Shown here in pieces: positions 7,371-16,102 of a DNA stretch of 40,358 bases (positions are counted from its first letter, which is position 1; every line of letters starts with the position of its first letter). The position numbers and the translations under genes were made by a program. This DNA comes from Proteus myxofaciens ATCC 19692 (GTDB taxonomy: Bacteria > Pseudomonadota > Gammaproteobacteria > Enterobacterales > Enterobacteriaceae). The DNA is taken from NCBI RefSeq assembly GCF_001654855.1, contig NZ_LXEN01000074.1:1-40358 (forward strand), given 5' to 3'. The notes beneath the pieces are model-generated. The model ran no database searches and was not told the origin of the DNA. It saw only the letters and a program-made list of their open reading frames with translations.

Positions 7371-7847
7371 TTAGCTTTTAAGTTGTTTTACTGTCGCATC
7401 AACGTCAACTTCATCATCGGTAAAGGTTAATACCGTTCCTTGAAAGGTGGTGATCGCTAATTTTTTCAGTAAACGCATTTCCTTTTCTTCATTTTCTGCT
7501 TTAGGACGAATATTACTCATTAACACACCAACCGATAACACCGTGTTTTCTTTATCAATATGCGTAGTGACAGGGACTTCTTCGCTATAAACATGAAATC
7601 CCTTAATAGAGGTTAATTTGATGCGCTCACCCGCAATATAAACATATTTACTATCAGGTATAACTTTAACAGAAAAGGCAGATAGCCCTTTTGTATTGGT
7701 ATTCGGCTCAAACGTCACCATCGCATCTTTTTTAATTAAGTCAGGATTAGCGACCTTAATCACATGAAAATAACGATTATCCCCATTTTCATCTTTGATA
7801 AATCCAAAACCTTTATCTTCAAACCACTTTGTGATTGTACCTTTCAT
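7371..7847 (-). CDS. Cold-shock-domain protein with C-terminal extension
   Basis: Residues 1-65 form a cold-shock (OB-fold) domain: MKGTITKWFEDKGFGFI holds the RNP1-like KGFGFI, and RYFHV is the RNP2-like strand. It should bind single-stranded RNA or DNA. About 90 further residues follow that are not found in CspA-type proteins (about 70 residues). That part (IAGERIKLTSIKGFHVY and on) has no domain I recognise; it may be a second small beta domain. The ATG has an AGGCG-rich site just upstream. It is a stand-alone gene facing away from the next gene. Confidence 0.75.
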   Translation of the reverse strand: MKGTITKWFEDKGFGFIKDENGDNRYFHVIKVANPDLIKKDAMVTFEPNTNTKGLSAFSVKVIPDSKYVYIAGERIKLTSIKGFHVYSEEVPVTTHIDKENTVLSVGVLMSNIRPKAENEEKEMRLLKKLAITTFQGTVLTFTDDEVDVDATVKQLKS

Positions 7848-8028
7848 CGCCTTTCGCCTACTTAATTATCTTATGACTGAATATGTTTGTTTCACTCGCA
7901 GTATAAATCACAAAGCCTATGCAGACTATGCCTTTAATATATCACGAGGTAAAACCATGGTAAGGTAATAACGCCTCATAACATAGAATTCGTTATTATC
8001 TTTATTGATTTTTTATCTGGATAACCTG

Positions 8029-8718
8029 ATGTCTAAGATTGTTGATACTTTTATTGCGCCACCTTGCCACCAAGAAATCGAAATTCTCTATCAAGATGAA
8101 CATCTTATACTTATTAATAAACCAAGTGGCTTATTAAGCCTTTCAGGAAAAAATCCACAAAATATTGATTCTGTTCATTATCGTTTAGCTAAACAATTTA
8201 CAGAATGTACGCTTGTGCATCGCTTAGATTTTGGTACGTCAGGTTTAATGCTGATTGCGCGTTATAAAGCCATAAATGTAGCGCTTTGCCAGCAATTTAG
8301 CCAACGCAGTGTCAAAAAAGTTTATAGTGCATTGCTTTGTGGTCACTTAAAACAAGATGAAGGCATCATTGATGCCCCTATTGCTAAAGATCCTACATTA
8401 TTTCCACGAATGCTTATTAGCTCAGAGGGAAAATCAGCACGTTCTCATTACCAAGTCATCGAACGTTTTTATAAAAAACTCGAAAATGGTAATAAACTAC
8501 CATTAACACGCGTCACACTCAGCCCTGAAACAGGACGTACTCACCAATTACGTATTCATTGCCAATATTTAGGGCATCCTATTTTAGGTTGTGACCTTTA
8601 TGGTGGGCTTTTAGATTATGTGCAAACAACACGATTAATGCTACACGCTAGTGAGCTACAATTTACTCATCCCATCAGCCAAGAGAAAATAACAGCTCAT
8701 AATAAAAGCCCATTTTAA
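8029..8718 (+). CDS. RluA-family RNA pseudouridine synthase
   Basis: A 229-residue cytoplasmic enzyme that isomerises uridine in rRNA or tRNA. The start at 8029 (MSKIVDTF) is preferred over a TTG at 8005 because GGATAA lies just before it. The family motifs are present: ILYQDEHLILINKPSGLL, then HRLDFGTSG with the catalytic Asp at 67, then SPETGRTHQLRIH near 165-178, and GHPILGCDLYG. It has no S4 domain. It is most like RluA itself but differs enough that the target base cannot be assigned; the true rluA may be elsewhere. Confidence 0.85.
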   Translation: MSKIVDTFIAPPCHQEIEILYQDEHLILINKPSGLLSLSGKNPQNIDSVHYRLAKQFTECTLVHRLDFGTSGLMLIARYKAINVALCQQFSQRSVKKVYSALLCGHLKQDEGIIDAPIAKDPTLFPRMLISSEGKSARSHYQVIERFYKKLENGNKLPLTRVTLSPETGRTHQLRIHCQYLGHPILGCDLYGGLLDYVQTTRLMLHASELQFTHPISQEKITAHNKSPF

Positions 8719-8746
8719 TACCAATATTTTATCAGCTAATCGCTAT

Positions 8747-9286
8747 TTACCACATTAAATCATCAGGTATTTTAAAATCAGCATAAGGATCATCTTCGTC
8801 TTGTTCTTCCTGACTTAGCGCATTATTGAGTACGATGCTATTTTCATCTCTTTGTGCAATCTTATCAGCAACACTTGCAGGAATAATTGCGTATTGGCAG
8901 ATTTCATTCTCTTCTATTAATAAACGAGCAATCGCTAAACGCCCACTAATTAATTGTTTTTGTGTCGTTTTATCAACATCTAGTTTTTTAATAACATTGT
9001 TATCTGTAAAATTAAAGGTAATATCCCCTGCCGAAATATCAATCTTATTCATTTCAATAAGTTGTTTAACTTGGGCTTTATACTCTTTTGCTAAAGTGGC
9101 TTGTTTTTGTTGCTCACTTAGCTGTTTATCTCGCTCGAGTTGTGCTTTTTTATTCTCTTCTACCGCTTCTCGCGCTTCACGTGCTTGAACACGAGATTTC
9201 TTCGCCGTTCTTTGTACTTTAGCCATTTTTTTACTGGTAACTAATCCAGCTTTTAGCATCTGTTCTTGTAAAGTAAGTTTTGCCAT
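8747..9286 (-). CDS. yaiL: DUF2058 protein YaiL
   Basis: A 179-residue protein that begins MAKLTLQEQMLKAGLV and continues with a highly charged, Lys/Arg/Glu-rich helical stretch (about 20-75, likely coiled coil). A small folded part (ITFNFTDNN..., then YAIIPASVADKIAQRD) follows and an acidic tail ends DDPYADFKIPDDLMW. This is the pattern and length of E. coli YaiL. It is described as nucleoid- or polynucleotide-associated, with unknown function. It converges on the pseudouridine synthase gene with 28 bases between stops. Confidence 0.85.
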   Translation of the reverse strand: MAKLTLQEQMLKAGLVTSKKMAKVQRTAKKSRVQAREAREAVEENKKAQLERDKQLSEQQKQATLAKEYKAQVKQLIEMNKIDISAGDITFNFTDNNVIKKLDVDKTTQKQLISGRLAIARLLIEENEICQYAIIPASVADKIAQRDENSIVLNNALSQEEQDEDDPYADFKIPDDLMW

Positions 9287-9613
9287 TTTCTCGTTTAGTC
9301 CAATTAAAGAATTTTGAGAGATTATACCGTTAATTAGTAAACCTGCACTACGTTGTCTAAGATACCCTCTAAAACTCTTTCTATGTTGTTAAGTAAAAAT
9401 ACTGTATAAAACTCAAACCTATTGATTAATCATCTTTAAAAAAATAAAACATACTATAGAAAAGCATGAATAATTACTTACCACACATTAAGAATGTTAT
9501 GATATTCAATCCAGCATATTAACTCGCATAACAGACAACCATATAGCATGAGCTGAAACTTATTACGCGATATAAACGTTTAATTTTAATAAGTTGGCTA
9601 ATTAAGATGAATA
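9287..9613. other. Divergent intergenic region, yaiL/treR
   Basis: An AT-rich spacer of 327 bases between divergent genes; it must hold both promoters. TATGAT near 9497 could be a -10 for treR, but no good -35 is seen. There is no reading frame, hairpin or TreR-type palindrome in it. Confidence 0.5.
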
Positions 9614-10582
9614 ATGATGAATGATAAAGATAAGAAAAAATTAACGATTAATGATATTGCGAAACTATGCGGTGTGGGTAAATCAACGGTATCACGCGTC
9701 CTTAATCAAGATCCGATGGTTAATGAAGAAACTCGCCAGAAAGTGAATCAAATCATTGAAAAATATCAATTTATACCATCAAAATCAGCACGTGCAATGC
9801 GTGGATATTCTAATCGCTCATTTGGTATTATTATGACACGCTTAGATTCCTATGCTGAAAATCAAGCTGTTAGCTCAATGCTCCCTATTTTTTATAAAAA
9901 TAATATTGATCCTATTATATTAGAAAGTCAATTTAGCCCAGATAAAGTCGAAGAGCATTTAAAAATGCTTGCTCATAAAAAAGTTGATGGTGTTATATTT
10001 TTTGCTTTTTCAGGTATCGATATTAATAATCTTATTGATTGGAAACAAAAGATGGTCGTTATTGCAAGACCATTAGAAGGATTTGTTTCAATTTGCCATG
10101 ATGATGAGCGTGCTGTTAAAAAATTAATGCACTACTTTCATCAAGAAAAAAAATATAAAAAAATCAGTTATATTGGTATTCAAGTTAGCGATGAAACAAC
10201 AGGTTTGCGGCGCTATCAATCTTATCTTGAATATTGCCAGCAACATAAGTTAATAACTCAATCTCAATTGGGGCATCTAAATTATCAAAGTGGTTATTTA
10301 CTTGCAAAACAAGCAATATTAACTGAGCCCCAAGCTATTTTATGTGCAACAGACTCTCTTGCTTTTGGAGTACAAAAATATTTAGCAGAACAAAATATTC
10401 ATAATATTGAAGTCGCCTGTATTGGACGTAATGATCTTCTTTCTTTTTTATTCCCTCATACACACATTTATCGTTTAGGCTTTAGAGAAAGTGGAAAAGA
10501 AGCAGCTAATATACTGATAAATATGTCTAAAGCACCAGTTTCACCTCAAAAAATTATTATTTCAAGCGATAATCTAAATTAA
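9614..10582 (+). CDS. treR: Trehalose operon repressor TreR (LacI family)
   Basis: A 322-residue LacI-family repressor. Residues 9-58 are the helix-turn-helix and hinge: LTINDIAKLCGVGKSTVSRV, then the hinge PSKSARAMRG. The rest is a periplasmic-binding-protein fold that in TreR binds trehalose-6-phosphate; YIGIQVSDETTGLRR resembles TreR of E. coli (315 residues) closely. It precedes treB in the same direction, and the palindrome GGGAACGTTCCC lies between them. The ribosome site is weak and two ATGs are in tandem (9614, 9617). Confidence 0.92.
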   Translation: MMNDKDKKKLTINDIAKLCGVGKSTVSRVLNQDPMVNEETRQKVNQIIEKYQFIPSKSARAMRGYSNRSFGIIMTRLDSYAENQAVSSMLPIFYKNNIDPIILESQFSPDKVEEHLKMLAHKKVDGVIFFAFSGIDINNLIDWKQKMVVIARPLEGFVSICHDDERAVKKLMHYFHQEKKYKKISYIGIQVSDETTGLRRYQSYLEYCQQHKLITQSQLGHLNYQSGYLLAKQAILTEPQAILCATDSLAFGVQKYLAEQNIHNIEVACIGRNDLLSFLFPHTHIYRLGFRESGKEAANILINMSKAPVSPQKIIISSDNLN

Positions 10583-10609
10583 TCACTTTATAAAATAATT
10601 CCTATAAAC

Positions 10610-10625
10610 TGTGATCATTGTCTTA
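10610..10625 (+). promoter_or_regulatory. Candidate CRP site upstream of treB
   Basis: TGTGA (10610-10614), six bases, then TCTTA (10621-10625): one perfect and one poor half of the CRP consensus. It overlaps a possible -10 (TATGCT, 10624-10629) and adjoins the TreR palindrome. Catabolite control of trehalose genes is normal in enterobacteria, but the site is weak. Confidence 0.35.
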
Positions 10626-10629
10626 TGCT

Positions 10630-10641
10630 GGGAACGTTCCC
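10630..10641. promoter_or_regulatory. TreR operator
   Basis: A perfect 12-bp palindrome GGGAACGTTCCC, typical of LacI-family operators and positioned just after a likely -10, 64 bases before the treB ATG. Binding there would block transcription of treB and the genes after it. Confidence 0.8.
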
Positions 10642-10704
10642 ATTGGTGCATCATCAAGATAGCTATATATTAAAAAATAATAAAATCATGATGAGAAAAT
10701 ATAC

Positions 10705-12126
10705 ATGTCTAGAGCCAAAGATCCTACAGCCATTGATGAGCTCATAGCACTGATTGGCGGTCGAAATAATATCGTTAGCGTTTCTCACTGTTTAACACGC
10801 TTACGCTTTGTCCTTAATGATACAAATATTGCTGATAAAGATAAAATTAAAGAAATTCCTTTCGTTAAAGGCTGTTTTAATAATGCCGGGCAATTTCAAG
10901 TAATTATTGGTATGGATGTCGGTGATTACTATAAAGTATTAATGGAGAAATTAGATTTACAGCCAAAAACAAAAGACGAAATAAAAAATGATGCTAAACA
11001 GAATATGGGTTTTTGGCAAAAACTTATTTCTAACTTAGCTGAAATATTTGTTCCCTTATTACCAATTTTAATTTGTGGTGGTTTACTTTTAGGATTGCGT
11101 AATGTTATTGGTGAAATGCCAATTTCAGATAATTTGCCATTAACACATTTTTATCCTTGGTTAACACCTATTTATGATTTTCTCTGGTTACCTTGTGAAG
11201 CCATATTTCATTTTTTACCTGTCAGTATTTGCTGGTCTAGTGCAAAAAAAATGGGAGGCACTCCCTCTCTTGGTATTGTTTTAGGGATAACATTAGTCTC
11301 TCCGCAATTAATGAATGCTTATAATTTAGGAACTCAAATTCCTGAGGTCTGGGACTTTGGATTATTTACTATTGCTAAAGTTGGCTATCAAGCTCAAGTT
11401 ATTCCGTCTATTTTAGCCGGTCTTTTCCTTGGTTGGTTTGAAACAAAGTTACGTCGCTTTATTCCTGATTATTTAAAATTAGTTATTGTACCGATTGTTA
11501 CCTTACTTATTTCCGTCTTTGTTGCACACGTTATTTTGGGTCCTTTAGGGCGAGGTATTGGTGATGGTATTGCAACAATTATCAAGTTTTTAATGTTGGG
11601 TGATTTTGCCCCCATCGGTTCTGCTATCTTTGGCCTATTATATTCACCAATGGTAATAACAGGCTTACATCACACAACCTTAGCCATCGATTTACAAATG
11701 ACACAAAGCTATGGCGGCACACCAATATGGCCGATTATCGCTTTATCAAATATCGCCCAAGCTTCTGCTGTCGTAGGTATTATTATTGTTAGTAAAAAGA
11801 AAAATGAACATGAAATAACAATTCCTGCCGCTATTTCTGCTTATTTAGGTGTTACTGAACCCGCAATGTATGGCGTTAATTTAAAATACGGTTTCCCAAT
11901 GTTGTGCGCAATGATTGGTTCTGCACTAGCAGGTTTAATTTGTGGATTAAATCAAGTGTTATCAAACGGGATTGGTGTCGGCGGATTACCAGGTATTTTA
12001 TCTATTCAACCAGCTTACTGGCTAGTTTATTTATTAGCTATGGTCGTCGCTATTGTAGTGCCTATTGGCTTAACCATTATTGCTTATCGTTACAAAGAAA
12101 AAGCAGGCACGTTACAAGCTAACTAA
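10705..12126 (+). CDS. treB: PTS trehalose transporter, EIIBC
   Basis: A 473-residue PTS permease. The IIB domain comes first, with the phosphorylated Cys29 in SVSHCLTRLRF, followed by GCFNNAGQFQVIIGMDVGDY as in E. coli TreB. The IIC domain with about ten membrane helices starts near 105 and contains GLHHTTLAIDLQM and GVTEPAMYGVNLKYGFP. There is no IIA domain; EIIA-Glc (Crr) would supply phosphate. The product would be trehalose-6-phosphate inside the cell. It lies 25 bases before the GH65 gene in one operon. Confidence 0.95.
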   Translation: MSRAKDPTAIDELIALIGGRNNIVSVSHCLTRLRFVLNDTNIADKDKIKEIPFVKGCFNNAGQFQVIIGMDVGDYYKVLMEKLDLQPKTKDEIKNDAKQNMGFWQKLISNLAEIFVPLLPILICGGLLLGLRNVIGEMPISDNLPLTHFYPWLTPIYDFLWLPCEAIFHFLPVSICWSSAKKMGGTPSLGIVLGITLVSPQLMNAYNLGTQIPEVWDFGLFTIAKVGYQAQVIPSILAGLFLGWFETKLRRFIPDYLKLVIVPIVTLLISVFVAHVILGPLGRGIGDGIATIIKFLMLGDFAPIGSAIFGLLYSPMVITGLHHTTLAIDLQMTQSYGGTPIWPIIALSNIAQASAVVGIIIVSKKKNEHEITIPAAISAYLGVTEPAMYGVNLKYGFPMLCAMIGSALAGLICGLNQVLSNGIGVGGLPGILSIQPAYWLVYLLAMVVAIVVPIGLTIIAYRYKEKAGTLQAN

Positions 12127-12151
12127 TATATCGTCCAATTAAAGGTTTATT

Positions 12152-14872
12152 ATGAATTATTTAATGATTGTTTTTTCAGATGATAACGTGTCAATAGAAA
12201 GAAATGCAGAAAAATACACGTATCAATTTAATCGTACTAATAGTATATATCAAGAATGGCTAAATCTTGCGAAAGAAATAAAAAGCCAATCAAAAAATAT
12301 TGAAGGTGGTGTTTTACATATATTATCACCTAAATATTATGAAGATACGGGTATCATTATTACATCAGATGATAAACCCATTAATTTACCGATTTTTTTT
12401 ACAGAGATTTTTAATAAACCTTTTATTAGTCATTGTGCTAAAGAAATCGATATTATTGAATTAGAAAAAAAACTGAACAAAGGACAACATGAACTTACTT
12501 GGTCTATTGAATATGCTGGATTAACCGTAGGTAAAGATGAATATTGTCAGGAATCACTTTTAACCGTTGCTAATGGTTATATTGGCCTTCGTGGTACATT
12601 ACCAGAAATGACAATTAGCGATGATTACTACCCAGCAACCTATATTGCAGGTCTTTATAATCAAGTAGCATCTGAAATAGAATCTCATCAAGTTATTAAC
12701 GAAGATTTTGTTAATGCACCAAATGGACAATTTATTTCTCTTAAAATTGGTGAAGGTGAATATCTAAATCCTAATACATTAATTACGCATCATCTCACTC
12801 GTCATTTAGATTTAAAAACAGGTGTTATGTCTTCTCATTGGATTGTCGAAACATCAGAAGGCAAAAAAATAAAAATAACAACAGAGAAGTTTGCCAATAT
12901 GGCAAATATGTCTCACTACTGTATTTTATACCAATTTACTCCATTAAATTTTTCAGAAGAAATAACCGTAACCACTCGATTAGAAGGGAATACCTATAAT
13001 TATGGTGTTGCTCGTTATCGTAGCCTGAATCCGAATCACTATCATGTTATTACATCGGGTGGAGATAAACAAAAAGCCTATATATTGGCGCAAACAGATC
13101 AATCTCAAATTGGCATTGGTTTAGCCTCAACAATTAGCGGTAACTTCTTTTCAGATAAGGATGTTGTTTGCAATATATCCGATACCGTTGTTGAGCAAAC
13201 GATCACCATTAATGCTAAAAAAAATACAACTTATCGTTTAGAAAAATGCGTTATTGTTTCCTCTTCTACTGCTTATCCAACGACATGGCAGGAAGTCATG
13301 CATTGGCCATCAGTCTCATTGCAAACACAATTAGTACAGACAAAAAATGCTTGGCAACAATTATGGGAAAATGCTGATATTGTTGTTTCTGGCGACTTAA
13401 TGACACAAAAGTTATTACGCTTACACACTTATCATCTACTTGCCTCAGCTTCGCCTTTTAGTAATCAACAACAGAAATTAGATGTTTCAGTCACGGCAAG
13501 AGGACTTCATGGTGAAGCATATCGCGGACACATTTTCTGGGATGAAATTTTTATTTTACCTTTTTATATCATGCATTTCCCTGAAACTGCACGCCAACTT
13601 CTACTCTACCGTTATCATCGATTAAATGAAGCTCGTATTGCGGCTAAAAAGGAAGGTTTTCAAGGTGCTATGTTCCCTTGGCAGTCCGGTCATGATGGTA
13701 CAGAACAAACTCAAGTACTGCATTTAAATCCATTAACAGGGCAGTGGGATCCTGATTATAGTTGTCGTCAACGTCATGTATCATTAGCGATTGCTTATAA
13801 CGTATGGCTGTATTGGCGTAATACACTTGATACTCAATTTATGCAAGATTATGGACTTGAGCTTTTATATGAAATTACTCTATTTTGGCTAAGCTTATGT
13901 GAATGGGATGAGCAAGATAAACGTTTTCATATTAGTGGAGTTATGGGTCCTGATGAATTTCATGAAAAATATGCAAATTCAGAAGACGGTGGGTTAAAAG
14001 ATAATGCCTATACTAATTTAATGGTGACTTGGTTATTTAATGAAATGCAGTGCCTTTCTAAAAATAATCAATTTACAGAAAAATTAACAGCATTAGGCTA
14101 CAAACCTCCCTTATTTTCTCAAATAGAAAATATTAAACATCATCTCGCAATTAATCTTAATCAAGATGATATTATCGAGCAATTCTCTGGTTATTTTGAA
14201 TTAAACGATCTTGACTGGGAATATTATCGTGAAAAATACGGCAATATTTATCGCATGGATAGGATTTTACGTAAAGAAGATAAATCCGCAGATGATTACA
14301 AAGTCGCTAAACAAGCCGATACATTAATGTTATTTAATAACTTGGATAAAGATTCCATCAAATCATTAATTACTTCTTTAGGCTATCCTTTATCAGAAAA
14401 TTTTGCCGAAAATAATTTACACTATTATTTAGACAGGACCTCTCATGGTTCAACATTATCTCGTATTGTTCATGCCTATTTAGCAGAACAAATACAATTA
14501 CATGATTTGTCATGGCAGCTTTATCAAGACGCACTCTATTCAGATTATAATGATATTCAAGGTGGCACCACAGCAGAAGGTATTCATACTGGTGTGATGG
14601 CAGCAACATTAAATACAACGATTATGGCTTATGCCGGTGTCGATATTCGTAAAGATATTCTTAATATCTCTCCTTCGCTACCTAAACAATGGCAAGGATT
14701 ATCCTTTAAATTATTGCACCAATCTGTTTTATACCAGATAACAATCACCCATACCCATATTACAGTGCTTAGCAATCAAGACTGCACTATCTCAATTAAT
14801 AATCAGCAACATACTCTTAATGCTAACAATGTATTTTCACTCAATGTGAATGGAGAAAACAAAAATGGCTAA
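12152..14872 (+). CDS. GH65 phosphorylase, probably trehalose-6-phosphate phosphorylase
   Basis: A 906-residue glycoside hydrolase family 65 enzyme. Family blocks are clear: TVANGYIGLRG near 145-155, RGLHGEAYRGHIFWDE with ILPFY, FPWQSGHDGTEQTQ, and GPDEFHEKYANSEDGG, whose Glu (about 602) aligns with the general acid; DRTSHGSTLS follows near 757. GH65 members phosphorolyse alpha-glucosides to beta-glucose-1-phosphate. Its place between a trehalose PTS and beta-phosphoglucomutase argues for trehalose-6-phosphate as substrate, as in Lactococcus. It stands where enterobacteria normally have treC (a GH13 hydrolase). Odd point: about 110 extra N-terminal residues compared with the usual 750-800. 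Kojibiose, maltose or nigerose phosphorylase remain possible from sequence alone. AAAGG precedes the start; the end overlaps pgmB. Confidence 0.85.
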   Translation: MNYLMIVFSDDNVSIERNAEKYTYQFNRTNSIYQEWLNLAKEIKSQSKNIEGGVLHILSPKYYEDTGIIITSDDKPINLPIFFTEIFNKPFISHCAKEIDIIELEKKLNKGQHELTWSIEYAGLTVGKDEYCQESLLTVANGYIGLRGTLPEMTISDDYYPATYIAGLYNQVASEIESHQVINEDFVNAPNGQFISLKIGEGEYLNPNTLITHHLTRHLDLKTGVMSSHWIVETSEGKKIKITTEKFANMANMSHYCILYQFTPLNFSEEITVTTRLEGNTYNYGVARYRSLNPNHYHVITSGGDKQKAYILAQTDQSQIGIGLASTISGNFFSDKDVVCNISDTVVEQTITINAKKNTTYRLEKCVIVSSSTAYPTTWQEVMHWPSVSLQTQLVQTKNAWQQLWENADIVVSGDLMTQKLLRLHTYHLLASASPFSNQQQKLDVSVTARGLHGEAYRGHIFWDEIFILPFYIMHFPETARQLLLYRYHRLNEARIAAKKEGFQGAMFPWQSGHDGTEQTQVLHLNPLTGQWDPDYSCRQRHVSLAIAYNVWLYWRNTLDTQFMQDYGLELLYEITLFWLSLCEWDEQDKRFHISGVMGPDEFHEKYANSEDGGLKDNAYTNLMVTWLFNEMQCLSKNNQFTEKLTALGYKPPLFSQIENIKHHLAINLNQDDIIEQFSGYFELNDLDWEYYREKYGNIYRMDRILRKEDKSADDYKVAKQADTLMLFNNLDKDSIKSLITSLGYPLSENFAENNLHYYLDRTSHGSTLSRIVHAYLAEQIQLHDLSWQLYQDALYSDYNDIQGGTTAEGIHTGVMAATLNTTIMAYAGVDIRKDILNISPSLPKQWQGLSFKLLHQSVLYQITITHTHITVLSNQDCTISINNQQHTLNANNVFSLNVNGENKNG

Positions 14873-15512
14873 AGGACTTCTTTTTGATCTTGATGGCGTG
14901 ATTGTTGATACCGCGGGCTATCACTATATTGCTTGGAAAAAATTAGCAAATGAAATTGGTATTCAATTCGATGAAGAATTTAACCAATCATTAAAAGGGA
15001 TCAGTCGTATAGAATCATTAGAACGAATTTTAGTTCATGGTAATAAACAAGATTCATTCACTCATGAAGATAAACAAAAATTAGCTGAAACAAAAAATAG
15101 CTATTACTTAGAATTATTAAATAATATTACTCCGAATGATATTTTGCCAGGCGTATTACATATCATTGAATGTGCAAAAAAAGAAAATATCCCTTGTGCC
15201 ATTGCTTCTGCGTCACAAAATGCACCCGCAATAGTAAAAAAATTAGGTATAGCAGATTATTTTAAGGCTATTGTTGACCCTAAGACCTTAAAAAAAGGTA
15301 AACCTGATCCTGAGATATTTTTAAAAGCAGCAGAACTTATCCATGTACCACCACATATGTGCATTGGTTTTGAAGATGCAATAGCGGGAATACAATCGCT
15401 TAAAAAAGCAGGAATATATGCTATCGGAGTTATTGCAGAGGGTCCATTACCTGAAGCTGATTTACAAGTTCATTCATTAACTGAAATAGATATGAATATA
15501 ATACTTAAATAA
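14865..15512 (+). CDS. pgmB: Beta-phosphoglucomutase
   Basis: A 215-residue HAD-superfamily enzyme that converts beta-glucose-1-phosphate to glucose-6-phosphate. Motif I is FDLDGVIVDT (nucleophile D8, acid/base D10), motif II the Ser of IASAS, motif III the Lys of KKGKPDPEIF, and motif IV GFEDAIAGI. The helical cap lies at about 15-90. The start at 14865 is chosen over 14850 because GGAG (14852-14855) sits nine bases before it; this gives an 8-base overlap with the phosphorylase gene, so translation is probably coupled. It completes the phosphorolytic trehalose route. Confidence 0.92.
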   Translation: MAKGLLFDLDGVIVDTAGYHYIAWKKLANEIGIQFDEEFNQSLKGISRIESLERILVHGNKQDSFTHEDKQKLAETKNSYYLELLNNITPNDILPGVLHIIECAKKENIPCAIASASQNAPAIVKKLGIADYFKAIVDPKTLKKGKPDPEIFLKAAELIHVPPHMCIGFEDAIAGIQSLKKAGIYAIGVIAEGPLPEADLQVHSLTEIDMNIILK

Positions 15513-15519
15513 TAAAAAT

Positions 15520-15546
15520 AGGGGATAGAATATATTTCTATCCCCT
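15520..15546 (+). terminator. Hairpin at the end of the tre operon
   Basis: AGGGGATAGAA (15520-15530) pairs perfectly with TTCTATCCCCT (15536-15546) around five bases, seven bases after the pgmB stop. There is no clear T run after it, so termination may be partial or the hairpin may stabilise the 3' end. Confidence 0.65.
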
Positions 15547-16075
15547 AGAATAAACAATTAAATAAAATAGCTAATAATAAATATTAATTTACAAATCATG
15601 GTATATAAAATAATCAACTATAATATATAATTAATATTGCTATTATTATATTGCTTTTATTTATTCTATCTCACTCTTCTTCTTTGCATAAACTTTCATG
15701 CGTATTATTTCATTCTATAACTTAATCGAATAAAAATAATCTTCTAACCTTTGTTTTACTCTTAAATGGAGTAATGAAGTGAGTGAGCATTATTTATTCA
15801 ACAAATCATTAACTATGTTATTTTTATATAAAAAATACCTTTGTCCATATATTTCCCATAGTTTCAGAATAAGAAAAATATGACTTAATGTAAATTTTTC
15901 TTGATTTTTGTATCTTCAATTGACTAAATTATACACCGCAGAATTACAGTAACACGGCTAATAAATTAATGTTAATTAATATTATTAGAGTTTTTACTCT
16001 ATATCACTGGGACGTGTTATTTAAAAATAGAATGGTATAGGTATAAGTTAGGGATAACGGGAAATTAATAACAAA
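15547..16075. other. Long AT-rich region before the two-partner secretion locus
   Basis: About 530 very AT-rich bases with no convincing gene on either strand. It must hold the promoter of tpsB. Weak candidates are TTGTAT with TATACA spaced 16 bases apart near 15909-15936, and a small inverted repeat TAGAGT-TTTT-ACTCTA near 15988-16003. AT-rich upstream DNA of this kind is often silenced by H-NS. Confidence 0.4.
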
Positions 16076-16102
16076 ATGAATATAAAGTATTATTTAAAAT
16101 GA
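16076..16102 (+). other. Disrupted start of tpsB (in-frame TGA at codon 9)
   Basis: ATG at 16076 opens MNIKYYLK in the tpsB frame, then TGA at 16100-16102, then GTG continues as VTLLPIYFISVSLTATAA. Together these make a normal signal peptide: a basic N-region, a hydrophobic core and an AxA end. TGG (Trp) to TGA is the simplest explanation. If translation restarts at the GTG, the product lacks the charged N-region. Confidence 0.6.

Noticed and set aside
9402-9415. TACTGTATAAAACTC as a LexA box before treR
   Set aside because: Only one half matches CTGT-N8-ACAG; the other half is absent.
16049-16067. TAGGGATAACGGGAAAT resembles the I-SceI homing-endonuclease site
   Set aside because: It lacks one base and differs at another from the 18-bp site, and no intron or endonuclease gene is near; taken as chance in AT-rich DNA.
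16100-16102. TGA in tpsB as a selenocysteine codon, since selC is nearby
   Set aside because: A Sec in a signal peptide makes no biological sense and no SECIS-like hairpin is evident just after it; a TGG-to-TGA mutation is simpler.
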